Below are positions 1-15,100 of a stretch of DNA of 64,000 nt, in pieces. Within the stretch, counting starts at the first letter, position 1. Every line of letters starts with the position of its first letter. Position numbers and translations under genes: made by a program. The notes under the pieces were generated by a model that did no database searches, was not told the DNA's origin, and was given only the letters and a program-made list of their open reading frames with translations. Source of the stretch: Branchiostoma floridae (taxonomy: Eukaryota; Chordata; Leptocardii; Amphioxiformes; Branchiostomatidae); contig NC_049982.1 in the NCBI RefSeq assembly GCF_000003815.2, positions 673,815 to 737,814 on the forward strand, written 5' to 3'.

Positions 1-116
1 AACTTTGCGTGCAGGTAAAACTTTGTGTGCTATCAGGCTGCGGATTCGCCCTACCCCTCCCCCCAGCCCGGATATGCAGCGTGTACTCTTCAGTACAGGC
101 CTGGTGAGTTACACCA

Positions 117-500
117 TAAGGCCACACCGATTTAATTTCTTGGTTCACGGATTCGCTCGCTCCTTGGAAAAAAAAATAAAAATTACCACTCAGAAAATTT
201 TCACCATTAATGAAGCCAACCATTCACCAACCAACACCAATCAAGAAAATTCACCAACTTTCTGGTATAGCAAATTGGCCTTTATATTATAAGCTAAAAA
301 AGTGTGGGTACAGGTGCTGTTACTGTACAAAAATAGTTTTTTTGTACTTTTTTCAAGCTGAAAACTTTTTTATTTATGTTTAGGATTAGCCGATACCTTT
401 ACCCCAACCATTTTACAATTTTTATTTTTATTTCGCCCTCTCGCTCCATATTTTTTATGAAAAAATCCGTGAACCAAGAAATTAAATTGGTGTGGCCTAA
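117..500. mobile_element. MITE with ~37-bp terminal inverted repeats
   Basis: The left end TAAGGCCACACCGATTTAAT continues as the complement of the right end, which reads ATTAAATTGGTGTGGCCTAA. There is no ORF of note inside. A diverged relative lies near 8,813-9,045. The superfamily is not assigned. Confidence 0.75.
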
Positions 501-1484
501 GGCAGTTTAATAGGTAAGTAATACAAGCAAACAAAAGTAATTCAAACAAGCGAAGAAGTGAACTAAAGATCGGGCTAGATGGGCTGAGTCATGTATTGTT
601 GGTATTGAGGTGAAGGTCACTCATAAAAGGTTATGTTCCAGACATATTCCTTATTTGGTAACAATTTCTGACCAATCAGGATTGAGAAAGATATCAAGTT
701 ACCGCAGCCAAAAACTGACTAAAAGTTACCACATGGCATTTTAAAAAAGCCCCCTGGAGGTCGTTTTCAAAACTGCATGATTACGAGTGCAGTTGCTGCA
801 GTAATATGGCTCATCACTAGATGCCGCTTTTCAACAATAGCTTTTGCCAAACTGGAACTTTAACATTTTTTATACATTGCCACACTTTGGCAATATAAAA
901 CAATGCAACAGTAACAAACAAACAATAGAACAATACTAATATAGTATTACAGAACATTGAACAAAACCAGTATCTAAAACTTTTGAAGCTATTAAACTAC
1001 TCTTAAAACAAAAGAGTCTTCTGTTTGGTACCCGTTTTAACATATTGCAACACCTATAGGTGACCCAAAAAACATGTAGAAGTAAAAAAACAACAACAAG
1101 AGAACAATACTACTATAAATACGTCTAACAAACACTGGACAAAACTATAGCCTAAAACTACATTTAAACTTTTGGAGTATTAAAAAAGACATCTCTAAAA
1201 GCAGACGTTGAAACATCATCTTCTTGGTCCTCTTCCCTTCATTAAGGGATTGGTCACATGCATCGTATGATTGTCATATGGTTGCGAACTGAGCATATTC
1301 TTGAGATACTCAAAGCGTATGTCACAGAAGAATCGGCCTTCTTGTTACCGAAAATGCCATCTTAGAGCCTTGTAGGCTGTTGGTTCTTAGTTAGGCCTAG
1401 AAAAAAATGTTGCGATTGGGATTAAAATTACTAGCAAAAACCTGTCAATCATAGCCTTTAAAAAAATTTTGATTGGCAACTGGC

Positions 1485-1790
1485 CGAGTGCAATTGCCGA
1501 GTGGGTAGAATGTTTGCCTTGCAATCGGTAGGTTGTGAGTTCGATCCCCGGCCGAGTCATACCAAAGACTTTAAAAATGGTACATGCTGCTTTCTCTGCT
1601 TAGCATTCAGCACTAATGAGAAAGAGTATGGAAGTTAAACACACATCATTACCAGCGGACCAGCCCCCTGCTGTAGTGGCTTGCACATGTGTGGCCCAAG
1701 GGCTACAGAAATGGAGATGAGCGCCATCCCTAAGCATCTGCCCAGTTGCACACGCAACTTTAACTTTTAACTGGCCAAGGAGATAAGATG
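1485..1790 (+). mobile_element. tRNA-derived SINE
   Basis: The head has an A-box-like TTGCCGAGTGGGTAGAATG and a B-box-like GAGTTCGATCCCC. The body contains CATACCAAAGACTTTAAAAA and the element ends in a TTTAAC-type run. The same body occurs at 10,413-10,605 (minus) and, behind a 5S-like head, at 15,727-16,050. Confidence 0.75.
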
Positions 1791-2177
1791 TTCGATCCAA
1801 CATCTGAGTTGCAGACTTGAAGACAGACTTTTTGTAAGCCCTACTCTGTCTATAGGGTTTTGAACAGCTAATCTAAGAATGTACAGTTAACATTGTACTT
1901 CTTTGTTCAACAGCTTGTTCATATACTTGTAAAATCTATATCTGTATGACTACAATACAATGCTGAAAATATTAGTGCCAAATGTAAGTTTCACTTATAC
2001 ATTGGTACACTGCATTTGTGGGATTATTTTGGTAGAAAACTCTTTAAAAAATCCCTATCTACCATTACTGGTCATCATTTTTTTTAACACAGCTCCCAGA
2101 AACACAACATTTCTTCAGCTAGGCCTTAGATGGCTCAGTTAACAGAACTTGAGAAGGCAGGCATCAGGTTGCCATAG

Positions 2178-2607
2178 TTACTGTCCACTCTGCTGTGCCC
2201 TGCACAGAAACTCCTCCAGGTCTTCATGCAGCTGGAACAAAAAAAAGGTGATTCTGATTCATCTTTGCCTGACCTGCCACATTGTCTGATAACATTAAAC
2301 AATGTTAGAATATCATCCCAAAGAAGTGCCAAAGAGTAGGCACTCAAGCAACTGGATATGATTTTGGAAACGGTCAGAGGTTTCCGATAGTATTCACTAT
2401 CTTTTGTCAATTAAACACTGAAGAGATCTATCAGAGACATGCACTCTGTCAAAAACTTATTTCTGAGACTCGCTCTAACAAAAACTTCTGTATGACACCC
2501 TGACTCTGACTAGAACTTACCTCGGAGACCCACTCTCTGTCCGAGATGATACACCTGCAGGTCTCGTCATCAGTCTCTGTCTTCTTGGACCTCTGCACTG
2601 CTTTAAC
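2178..2607 (-). CDS. C-terminal exons 28-29 with stop codon
   Basis: Exon 2607-2521 (87 nt) encodes [15 protein letters not shown] through SDREWVSE. Exon 2231-2178 encodes [17 protein letters not shown] and then TAA. The 87-nt exon has the same length and phase as the last exon seen in the plus-strand gene (VTTLQEEHPEF...NINWVKQ). No clear AATAAA was found on the minus strand just below 2,178. Confidence 0.75.
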
Positions 2608-5600
2608 CTGGAGAATGAACAACATCCAGACTTTGCATGATGTACAAAATGACCAATAAACTGGTGGACATACCGACTGATAAGTATCTAATACCAGCTC
2701 AAAAAAGAACAAGAAACAGTCATGCCTTCAAATCTGTATCTGTATCTGTATCTATATAGCCGGGATAACCGCCCTTCGGCGTAACACACCAGCTTCACAG
2801 GCACGCGGCGCGACAGCAGCTGGTTATATTACACTGAAGGATCTGTCACACCTAACTTTTGCACATTAATCTGCAAGCGTTCAAATACCAGAGTCACCAA
2901 CCTAGGATTGATGTATTCAAAATCCGTACTTTCCCAGAACTGTCGTAGAGTGGAATTTGTTATCAACAAGTACAGTAGGGGCATCTTCTCTGGATAGTTT
3001 TAAAGAATGCTTGCAGATAGATGTGCAAATGTTAGGTGTGACAGGTCGTTCGTTCAGTGTAATATAACCAGCTGCTGCTTGCCTGTGAAGCTGGTGTGTT
3101 ACACGGAAGGGTGGTTATACCGGCTATATAGATACAGATACATATTGATCACTGTCACTTCATGCCTTACTTCTGTAGGAGATGGAGTGATGTAACTACC
3201 TTAGCGTGTTGCCTCACCATAGAAACTATCCAAACATGATTTAAATGCAGTGGAATCCGCTTAATTTTATTACCTATTTGTCAGGGCATTTTATCCAATT
3301 ATCCGGCCTATTCTACAGTCCGAAGTTGCCGATGTGACCAGCTTTAGCGGCATTGGTTGGGGAGGGGGTGTAGTTTCGAAAACCAATACACACACGTAAC
3401 ACACAGACACCCATAGAGGTTACCATACTAAACGATACGGAACTCTGTTTACAAAACTTTAATCAGATATTTACTCATCTAGGACAGTATTCTCTATCGA
3501 GATATCGTAGTAGTAAACCTACAGTACCGTTTTCTTTTTCTACAGGCACAAAATTATAAACGTTCGACGGCTGGTAATGAAAGCCAGCAGATTGCAGTTA
3601 CAACTGTCACATAATCATATGTTCCGTTACTATATGATTTCTGTGAGATGCTTGATCTAATAAAGAGTTCAAATCAGTGGCTAAATGCACATGTAGAAAA
3701 AACTCGCTTGACTCGCACAGCCGTGCGTGGGCCTTGGCGGCATAACTAAACCAAAACATAGATGAACATGACTCCGCTTGTATGCCGGAGAAAATGACGT
3801 TACTTTCATAATTTTGAGCTAAAACGACGGTATTGAAGAGATAAACTCTTCACCTTGTTGCCTACAACCAATGTCCATAAATTACGCTGAAAGGTTCAAA
3901 TTCAGCGCTGTCTTTGCCGCTGAAAAAATCGAAATGAAAAAGTCAAAATGGCGGCGCTTGGCGTGCTTGCCGATATCCCGTCAGCCAGTGGGGTTCTGAT
4001 TGCAACATCAACATGACATCACAGATCGAGTTCATTGACCTCTGATGCGTTACGTGAAAATCTACACATTATAGCCCAAATGAGCTCAATAATGTGGCAC
4101 TACATGTAGATATGTAAAAACACATTTTTGTTGAGTACACCATGTTTAGACAGTGCCTGAAGGGGAAATACAAAATGTAGGAGCTCAAAAATCGTAAATG
4201 CCGTCTCTGACGCCCCTGTTGCCCATCATGCCTTGCGGCAACAACATGGCACCCAAACAAATGTTCGCGGGCCCGGGCCACCACAACGCAACGCTATCGG
4301 CGAGCTTTTCAATTAAATCTACCTTCCTTGTGGCTCTATTCTTGGTTTTATGCCTTCATACACACAGTTGTTGGTTTTTTTGCCTCAATTTGTAAGTGTT
4401 AGCGTATTTTTCCCCACTTTTATTCGATGTAAGCTTGCGCAATTCTATCCCAAAAACCCGAAATTTGAGATAGCCGGTTATCCAATTCTGTGATGTCTTA
4501 AACAATAGAATGAATGGCAAATGGTTTTGGATTTTGTAATTCTATACAATTACCCAAATTATCCAAAAAGGCATAATACAAATAATTGGAAACCACTGTA
4601 TGAGCAACATTTGTCAAGGGCACAACACACAGCACAAAATCTTCAGCTGGTTGAAGTTGACAAGAAGAAGACCTTGCTAACAAACAAACAAACCTCATTT
4701 TTACACTCCCTAAAGAGCCTGTATTTCAGATGGTGCAGCTTGTGGAAAGTCTGAGTCAGGTCTCCACAGAACTGGCACACTGCAAACACCTGCAACAGAA
4801 ACAACAACAAAACTCATAAATCAGGAGAGTAGTTCTGGGTTCGAATCCATACTGGTAGGTCTGGGTCAGGTCTCCACAGAACTGGCACACTGCAAACACC
4901 TGCAACAGAAACAACAACAAAACTCATCAAATATGGTGCAATCAGCAAGGTGTTCGATTCATAACCCAGAGGTTCTGGGCTCCAATCCGTATTGGTAGGT
5001 CTGAGTGATGTCTCCACAGAACTGGCACACGGCAAACACCTGCAATAGAAACAACAACAAAACTCATCAAATATGGTGCGATTGGCGAGGTGTTTGATTC
5101 ATAGCCCAGAGGTTCTGGGTTCGAATCCATACTCGTAGGCCTGGGTGAGGTCTCCACAGAACTGGCACACGGCGAACCCCTGAAACTGACCCTTCTTGGC
5201 TAGTCCTGTTTCAAAATTGGCATCTGAAGCCACCCTGGGACCAAAATTATGTCTCTTCTTCATGAGCACAGCAATGACTATTGTGACTATAGCTTATCCA
5301 GAACATGAATATTTGCAGCACGTAGGAAAGACACCAGGGGGCCGATTATCTTATCATTTCTTAAATACTGAGTGTATCTTCTTGACTCATTCGCCTCAAT
5401 CTTGTCTTGACTTTATCTTCCTTTTGCTTCCTATTGGACTATCTAAATTCTTTTTCACCTCCCTTAATTAACTTTAAGTCGTTTGCATGTCTAAATCCTT
5501 GTCTTCAACAGTTCCGTTTTGACGAAAGATAGTGGATGGTATCTAACCGTTTCCGAAATCAGTTGCTTGAGTAGGTATTACTTGGTGTATATAGATCTAC

Positions 5601-6103
5601 ATTACCTTACTGCCCTTCTCCATAAGAGTCTCGTTCAGAGTAGACCTGCTGTACGGGCGGCCGCTCAAGTTGATGGTCTGAGTCGCTTGCAAGTGTGACA
5701 AACAGGCCTGGAAGTGGATATACCGTTTAACAAACATACCGGGAACTTGGAATAAAAAAATTCATTGCACCAAATTTGAAGCCGAAAGATGTAATTAGAA
5801 TACTGGTATGAATAAGTTATCACTTTCTTATGCCAAGGTATTTCTTATTCTTTTAATTCATAATATGATAAATGAGTATCTATGGTCAAACATTCAAACA
5901 CACAGTCACACATATGCACACGCATGACCATGCATGCACGCACACACAAACTCTCACACAGAAACACACACACACTTACATACAAACACACACACACAGA
6001 CAAAAACACACAAACAGGCACACACATACAGACACACACACAGACACACACACACATAGACACACAAACACAGACACACACACACATAGACACACAAACA
6101 CAG

Positions 6104-6140
<37 letters not shown>

Positions 6141-9100
6141 CACACTAGCAAAGCTCACCTGGCATGTCTGGTTGCCTGTGCCGCCATTGGACTCTGTGTA
6201 CAGATACGGATACCTCTCAACACATGCCTACAGAAATGCACATCATAAAAAAACAGTTTTATTACAATATATATATTCATTTAATCTTATGTACTTCTTC
6301 AGCAACGTATGCTGGTTACCAAGGAGGCCCAGAAAAAAGTGGTAACAAATTTTAAATGGGACACAAATAAATGTTACATTTAAAGATTGAACGTAAGTAC
6401 TGTTGTAAATACAGAAATTGCAATGATTAAAATGAAATCTTTATCTACGAAACAGAACACATTTGCCATTTGGAGTTCACATTTTTGGAGAAACACATAT
6501 TCAATAGATTTTTTTTAAATTGCAGACAATACAATCACACATTAACATAGAAGATATCAGATAGATGTCACATTTCCTTGTGTTCAATTTATGGTAAGTG
6601 ATGGCTAGAATATAACCTTGCCACTGACCTTGAACTGCGGGTCAAAGGTCGCCCTCCGCTTGACCTGGTTCTTGGCCTCCCTCAGTTTCCTGTCGACCAT
6701 CTTCAAGGCCAACAGGAAATATTCATCTGTCAACAACAACAACCAAGAGGGAATCTTTGTAAGGAGAGGAAGTCAAAGTAAATTCCAAAGCAAAAGAAAA
6801 AATGTGAAAGCACAAAATGAAGAATCTAATTTCTCTGCGCCTTAGATCATTTGTTGAACCTTCCTGACCGCTTAGATTTTAGCATGAAGGCAACTTTTTG
6901 CCAAATTTACAGTAGGACAACATAGCTAAACAACAGATATATGTAGATCTTAAATTCATAAAATAAAAAATCTGTCAAAGAAAACAATTTATCAAGCTTA
7001 TACATAAAATGGTGAGATCTACAAAATGCATTCACTGAAGGTATTTAGTTTAATCAATGTGTAATTCTTATGTTATATTGTTGTCTTTGTTGATGTTCTT
7101 CTATTATGTTGAATAAAGATTCAAAAAATATAAAACAAGACCTATAGCCACAATCAAAAGTCATACAGAATATCAATACAGAGATCGAAATAAACAAACA
7201 AACAATACAATCCATCAAGGCGTTCTTGAGTTACGTTGGTCATCTACACACAAACAAACGAACACACACACAAACACACACAAACGCTACCCAAAATATA
7301 ATCTTCTTGGTCACGTGAGGGTAACAAAATCTGTCAAATTGTACAAATCCTGCTCACCCCCTTCCCTCTCGATTTCATCCAGGAAGCTGGGATCCAGTGA
7401 GTAGCTGATCAGGGTCTGCAGGTAGACTCTGAAGGTGTTCACGTTCACCCCCCACGGCCGTGATGGACTCTCCCAGTCCCTGGGGTTCCTGAAGCAGGAT
7501 GCTGACGTGCTTGTGACTGTGGGGGGAGAGGCGGCGGATGGCTCCGCTGCTGCTCCGGGATTTTCCATGGTGGGACTGCTTGGAGACTCCTCAAACTGTG
7601 AAGATATTTGTTAGAGTCAAACCTGTCTATACACCTTTCTCACGCGGCGGCCATGATAGATCTAAAACGAGTTCAATGAGGCAAACAAAAGACTGTCCAT
7701 CATAATTAGCAGTTCAAGCAATGGAAGCCTGGCAATTAGGAAAGTGACCAATAAGAATGGTCCGTCAAATATTTGCATTATTATGTTTTTACTTTGCATC
7801 TATTAAGGGACATTGGGATCAGTCTACGTTGCTCTAAATTGCTACATATTTTGGTACATAACATCAGTTATAATATTTATTATTTGATCTTATATTGTGA
7901 AAATGGGAGCTGATTTTAGAAATAAGGTTTGTCTGTTTGCCTCATTGACCTCGTCTTCGATCTATCATGGCCGCCGCGTGAGAAAGGTGTATAGTGGCCA
8001 CTTTAGGGACTGGAGAAATGTGGCCACTATAGACAGGTGGCCACTAGAGAGAAAATGCTGATCAATTGACCACAAGCAACAAGTTACACATGATTTCAGA
8101 ACCGATTTTTCTCACCTGAGTTGGTAGTACTCATAACATAATGCTAAACTATCTACCAACAGAAAGGTATACGCGGATTGGCGGTCATTATAAACTTCCT
8201 GGCATGTTTGACCAATTGCTGACATTAGGGCTGGGTATCGGTACAGCGTACCGGTACAAAACCGGTTTTTCTTATTGGACCGGTCCAGAAAAACCGGACC
8301 TGAAAAAATTAGGTGGACCGGATGTTGGACCGATTAGAAAATTAACATATTATTTTATCAGGCATTCACACGTTTTGGCGCTTGCAGTTGGAAGAAAATG
8401 ACAAGAGTGAAGTAGAGTAGAGTTTATAGTAATTTCTACCAAGGTTTACAGTCAATCGTACAGGTGCAGTTAGCGTTGTAGGATTTTAAGACGCCAGTGT
8501 AAGTCTAATACTCCACCAAACAGATTTCTTTGTAGTGAAATGGACAATTGGTATGAGTCATACTGAATCAGGTCCAGGTTCAGGTCCGGACCTGGACCTA
8601 ATCCTTTGGACCGGACCTGGACCTGAATTTTCTGTACCGGTACCCAGCCCTAGCTGACATCACGTATTTGCATCACATGTTAATAAGAGCGAGTTTTCGT
8701 TTTAGAGTGATTGGTCATCAGTTTCAATCCTGAAGCTGGCGACAGTGATTGTTGAAAATTTGATCCGTATAAATTATAAGTTTTCTCTTGAAAGAAAGTT
8801 TAGCATTGTACTAAGGCCATACCAATTTAATTTGTTCGTTCTCAAATTTTTTTAAGGAGAAAATATAGCAAGTGGACATCATGAATGCAACAGGTAGGGA
8901 GGAAAACTTGAATATGACCATGTCCCTTCCATAAACCTGAGTGCACCAAGGCATAAACTTGCTGGTCCTCTGGCTTTGTTTTCATAATGTTTTTCCAGTT
9001 GAGCATATTTTTTTGTTGAAAATCTGTGAACCAACAAATTAAAAGTTTAAGTTAAAAGTTTAAGTAATAAAATAAAATCACCTCGTAGGGAGTTCCTGTC

Positions 9101-12100
9101 ACCTCCCAATCCTCACTGCTCACTTCCACAAGCGTAGTGGACGTGTCAGGGCAGCGCGTGGGGGACGTCTCTTCATACTCGTGGGGATGGTCTCCGACAT
9201 CTGTTTTCTCGCTATCGCTGTCCAGCACAGTAGGACTCAGCGGTATCACTTCAGAGTCTGTGCTGTCATCCAGACAAACAACAGGGCTTGTTGAAGGGGT
9301 CTCAGGGTAGCTGCGTTGCCTGGCCCTATGCTGTTCCTTGTTGTCAGAAGAAACAGCAGCACTACTTGGCTGTCTGCTGTCAGTTACAGCAGAGTGCTGT
9401 CCCTTCTTGTCAGTGTTCCCCGGGCTTGTTGAAGGGGTGTCAGGAGAGCTGTGATCCCTGGCCCTCTGCTGTCCATTGCTGTCAGAAGAAACAGCAGCCA
9501 TACTTGGCTGTCTTCTGTCAGTTACAGCAGAGTGCTGTCCCATCTTGTCAGTGTTTCCAGGGATTTCTGAAGGGGTGTCAGGAGAGCTGTGATCCCTGGC
9601 CCTGTGCTGTCCGTTAATGTCAGAAGAAACAGCAGTCCTGCTTGGCTGTTTGCTTTTGGCTGCGTCATTGTTCCATTGTAGAGGTGGGACAGCTGTTTGG
9701 GTTTGAGCAGAGAGATTGTTTGTGAGTATGAAAGTTTATTCAAGTTGATAAAATTACATAATGAGAAAATTAACTGTTCTCAAATAATTCAAGAAAGGAG
9801 CACATTCGTGAAAGAAGTTTATACTTTGTAACCATCATGAAATAAGTTTATACTTAATAATCGTTCCTGAAATTTGAGACATGCACGTTGTTTCTGCATG
9901 ATGCCGCTAACTTACTGATCACTCCCCGATTATATGAGTTTGAAAATGAAAAATATGAAAAAGAGTAGAAAAAATATTTTTTCTTAAAGTAATGTTTCAT
10001 TTGTATTTATATGATCTGAAGTGTAATGTCTATTTATTTTCTTTGTAACATGCTTTTATTTCCATGTATGTAAATACTGGGCCCTATTGAAAACAAGTTT
10101 CTCTAAACTGAATAGGCTACCCAGGCGTTTGAAAATAAACAAACAAACAAACCATACTCACATTCACAGTCGCCAGGCATCCACTTGACTATTTGAGGTA
10201 AGTCCTTCACTTTTTGCAGTTTTACAACTTTTACTTGAAGGTAGTCTCTGTCGTCCTCCTGTATCTTGAGATAACTATACTGTGGGAAATAAACAACAAA
10301 CATGTCATCTTTCAGGATCAAGTTTAAAAAAGTTAAACCCTTCCCGCGCCTGATGGCGCATAGGGCAGTGCCCATCTCTGTTTCCTTAGCCCTGGGCCAC
10401 ACAACACAATAACTACAGCAGGGGGCTGGTCCACTGGTAGTGGTGTGTGTTCAACTTCCATACTCTTTCCCGAATGCTGAGTGCTAAGCAGAGAAAGCAG
10501 CATGTACCATTTTTAAAGTCTTTGGTATGACTCAGCCAGGGATCGAACTCACAACCTAACGAATGCAAGGCAAACATTCTACCCACTAGGCCATTGCACC
10601 GGCTTTTCAGGATCAAAGGCCATACTTATATAATTTATTTTTTCTCAGATTTGCCAGTCCATTTTTTTTTCCACTTTCAAAAATAAAATTATGTCCCAAG
10701 AAAAAAATAATACAGGTTTTGCTATCACGAACATGTCAGACTCTACATTACCATTCAGAGCCACATGCACATAATGTTAGTCTAAAAACAATGCCAAAAC
10801 TGCACCATGGAAGGTGGATGCCCCCAGACCCCCCTACAATAGTCACTTACCGCCACTCACCAATAAATTTGATAAATTTGGACTCCCTATATAATAAAAT
10901 GCTAGCTAAAAGCCTGGTCCTGGATAAACAAAAAAAAACGAAATGAATACTGTAATTCACTTTGTCTTTTCGGTACCAAACTTTCACGGTCTGAGAAAAT
11001 TTAACTTGTTCTCAGAACTAAATGTTCACTGTCCCGGCAAGCATACATAAAAAAAAAGGCTGTGAATCATTTGTTATTAGTAATGATAGTAAGTTCAAGT
11101 TACAGTCATCCCGTGAAAACTGTGAACATAACAGTAACAGTAAACTGAAAGAACTCACTGTAATGGTCTCCTCATAATACCACTTCTCCTCCTGCCAGTT
11201 GTGTGGACAGTATTTCCGGGGCAGGGCAGTGCTGCAGGGGGTATACTTGTAGAGGTCTGGGCAGGCCTGAAAAAAGGGTGGGAGATGGGCATTTTAATTT
11301 GTATTTGTATTTCTATTCTATTAATCAGTTATACCACATTTGTAGAAGGATTGACATAACAGGTGACTATCACCAAGATGTAAACCCGGAGACCAGACAT
11401 TAAGGACTGAAGGACCCATACTCTTTCCGATAAGTGCGGTGGGTTCTTTAACGTGCTCGAGGTGTTGCTCTCCCCAAACACGGGGCCTCCATTTAAAGCA
11501 CTATCCGAGGGGCGGCCCTAGCTGAAGCACTGGTATCAAATGTTAGTGCAGCCCAGGTGTGACCTTCACAATGTCATCATTATTTGTCAACCTCTATGAG
11601 GTGCAGCAAGTAAAGTTTGACATCCAGTACAGTCTGTCATTCATCGCTGCGAAGAGTTCTGGACCAAGTCCAGTTTCTGACTCAATAAGCTTTTTCAAAG
11701 TTAGCCTTGGGTGACCGACCCGTTGTTCAGAGAAAATAGGTTTTCAGAACAAGAGTTTTCCGGCTGGCTTTCTACTACGTGCCACATGGCTGGCAAGGAG
11801 TAGTCGGCGTTGTTTTACAACAGAGGTAACATTAGGTAACATCACAATGTCAGACAATGCTAAGTTGCATCTTATTCTCAGACTCCATGCACATTGTTAC
11901 CCTCTGTGTGTACAACTTCAAAAATTAATGATGCAACTCACTCAAACTTACATTGAATGATCAAAGCCACCAAGTGCTTCTAGCTATGCTTGACTGTATC
12001 AGTCAAGTAGATATAGCAGTCCCAACTTATTGTTAAAAAAACTCACTTTTTCTTTCTGTTCTTCTAGCTCTGATTGATCATGGTCATGCCCCTGCCAATC

Positions 12101-15100
12101 AGGTATAGCATTACAAAGTTCGGCCAAAAATTACATTTTTCAGAAGCTTGAAAAATGGTATTGTTTAAGGTTGCCCAAGAACTGAAATCTATTTCTTTCA
12201 AAATTTCACAATAATTTTGAAAAAGCCAAAATGTTGGTTTATTCAGATATTGCTTTTGTTAGTGTTTTTGAGATTCAAAAAGTGGTGAAAATTGCTAGAA
12301 AAATTGTTACCATGGCAACATGGAGTTTTGATCTAAAAGAAAGCTATTTTGAGGGGTTGTGGACCAAGTACTATCACTGTGCAAATCATAAGCAAAATCA
12401 ATTTTTTACCCTTGTCACCATTTAATCTTACAGAGTCTGACATAATTCTTAACAGAGGGAAAATGTTGTGTTCCTGTTTCCCGACTGACCCTAAGAAAAC
12501 CTGCTGACCCTAGCCTTTTATGAGGGGGTGGGCTAAAAATTGTAAATAAAAGAGCGTTAGTGCCACAGTGTCCTTGATACTGTAATGTGTTCATGAATTT
12601 AGAAAAAAAAATAAAATTTAGAAAAATTGTATTTTTACCCTTACCTCATTGATGACTGCCCTTTTGATGAAGAACCGTTCGTACTGAAAGAAGAAGAAAA
12701 TAATAAGTAGTGAAAACACTTTCAACAAGAGTTTGGGTACCTCATACATCCATGGAGACTTAATAGGTTTATTGTTTTTATATTGTCTCATTGGATAATA
12801 TCAGGGTTGTAGCCAGAACCTGCCCTTCAGTCCTTTGAAGGAATTTTGCAGCTCATCGGGGGACTGAAAAAGTTTTCCCCATTCCGTCCCCTGGGACAGA
12901 CAAAAATTGAAATGTAAACTAATATAAAAAAACTGAAACCCATGTGTTCTTCTTCACCAGAACAGATGTCATTGAACAGCTTAGTCTACAAGCAAAATTT
13001 GCACCTCAAAATGCAGGAAATAGTGTTTCAGAGGGTCTTGATTTAAAAATTTTCTGGGACACAGACCCCCTAAAAATGACGCGCAACGTCGCACCATGCC
13101 TTCGGTGCTCGATAGGATTCCCATTCAAAATCAAGGGACTGAAAATGATTTCAGGCTGGCTACAACCCTGGTTAATATGCTAACAAAACTGTAATTAGCA
13201 TAATTCATTTTAGACAATTTTCTTCTCCACAATTCATACAGGTCATATGGTCCTAATTATAGCGTAGTTGTAGCAAATTAAAGCGTAGTGGCCCACTACG
13301 CTGAAATGTACTAGCTAGAACACTGGGAAGAACTGAACTTACACAACTGCTACTGCGTTTCCTCATCAGGGCTATGTCATCAGCGTTCTCTCCCTCCGGA
13401 CGCAGAAAAACGTTTTCGCCACCGATGACAGCATCTTCCTATACATGGCACAGAATAAAGAAACTCTTCTTGCTAATCTCCAAGCAGATCCTACGGTAGC
13501 ATAAGATAGTATCAAAAGCTGCCAGAGGAGTGAAGCCGACTTAGGAGTGTGTTTCGCTACCGGCAAATGGACGCCTCTTGGCTGACTACACTACTTGGCC
13601 AGTTTGGTACTATCTTATTCCATCGTAAGATCTGCTTGGAGATTACTTCTTGCTATGTTTCCATCAACGTGTCGGTGAACATCTGTCACCTAACTAAGGG
13701 CAACTCCAACTGGTTCAAATTGTACTGAAGGTATAGGTGTTGCAGCTTACAGATAAGTATTTACATTTATTGTCAATTAACAGTTATAACACAACTTTCG
13801 GTTGCTGGGTTGCACAGACAGAATGTACTGTTTTAGCAGAAACAAAAGTTAAAAGAACTGGGGTGCCTAAGTATCTATATGATCCATACGGAATTCATAC
13901 GATCCACTATGAAACATACGTCATATCCAGTTGCTTGAGTAACTGCTTTTTGGCAAAACATGATATTTACGGAATTCATACAATCATTTCTTATTTGTTG
14001 GACCATGAGACATTGGAGGTAAAATCAAACCATGCTCTATCTGTTGCAGATTAAACTCCTTTTGGTATGAAAGACACCTGCAAGTGGCCTAAGAAGCAGG
14101 CACTAGTGCAGGTTTAGGTTTAAGGTGCTTAGCAGGGTGGGTTAAGACAGATATTCTAGGAAGAAATGTCCCGAGGCTGCCATGTTGAACTTGCAGCATG
14201 TTTCATCACATCACAAGAAATCAGTATGGATTGTAATGAATTCCGGAAGGATCATGAGTTTCTTAGCAGTGAATTGTTTGAATTGCCACAGATTCTTAGT
14301 ATTGGATCTTATGTTTCCTGTAAGGGATCATATGGATACTTGGACACCCCTGAAGAAAGGAAACAAAAGCAGAAAAAAAAGAAGAACCTGCTGAGTCCCA
14401 GGTAAGGCTATCCGCCTGTTACAGTAGCTGTCCTTCTGCTCAGAGCTGGGGGTGGGGCTGGAAAGGAGATGAATGGAAAATCAGGGAATAGCCAACTAAT
14501 TGCTAACAGAAATGCAATGAAAAGACAAGTATGACAATAATTTCTAACAGGAATGTAATAGTAACCACAGTCCATTGACTTGATGTCCATTTTTAAAATC
14601 AACAGATATTGAAAAAAGTGAGCGAGCGTTAAAATAGTTTTCTCTTGGTCAGGAAAGTAAGCTGATGAAAGACCAGTCGTACCCCGTTTTTCTGTTGTTG
14701 TTGTTGTTGTTGCTACTGCTTGTTGAGGATGAGGATGAAGATGTGGACCTTTTACTGGACCGGGCACGACTCTTCTTGGTGTCAGCAGCTACAGTGACTG
14801 TAACTGTACATGTACACAGAACACACACAACAATGTAGAAAACTGTCAGTATGCCATGTGCTTGACATCATTTTATCCACATATTAGCTTTTTGAACAGC
14901 ATATACAACATTTGGTGGAGTAAATGGAAAATGGTTCAATTGGGTTTTTCAGAATTCTATGTTCTCCTAAAGGGCCTTTTTTTTCAAAATTAAGAAAAAA
15001 TAAAGTAACGCACTTAACTGTTGTGCATTGTCTTCCTTGTTACTTGATTTAGTCTTAAGTTAAAGTGCCTTACCTGTTGGCTTGTCGGGTGCAGAGTTTA

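Larger units (their letters stand above)
1..2177. other. 3' flank of the homeobox/DUF4211 gene
   Basis: AT-rich DNA with no supported gene. It holds an inverted-repeat element (117-500) and a tRNA-derived SINE (1,485-1,790). The remainder looks like ordinary non-coding sequence. Confidence 0.6.

Noticed and set aside
5845-6345. Open frames of 60-157 residues rich in Cys/Val or Thr/His over the CA tract
   Set aside because: They are translations of a dinucleotide repeat in several frames on both strands.
12944-13183. 79-residue frame matching one at 56,796-57,122 on the other strand
   Set aside because: Both lie inside copies of the same hAT-like MITE, so the match is repeat homology, not a protein family.
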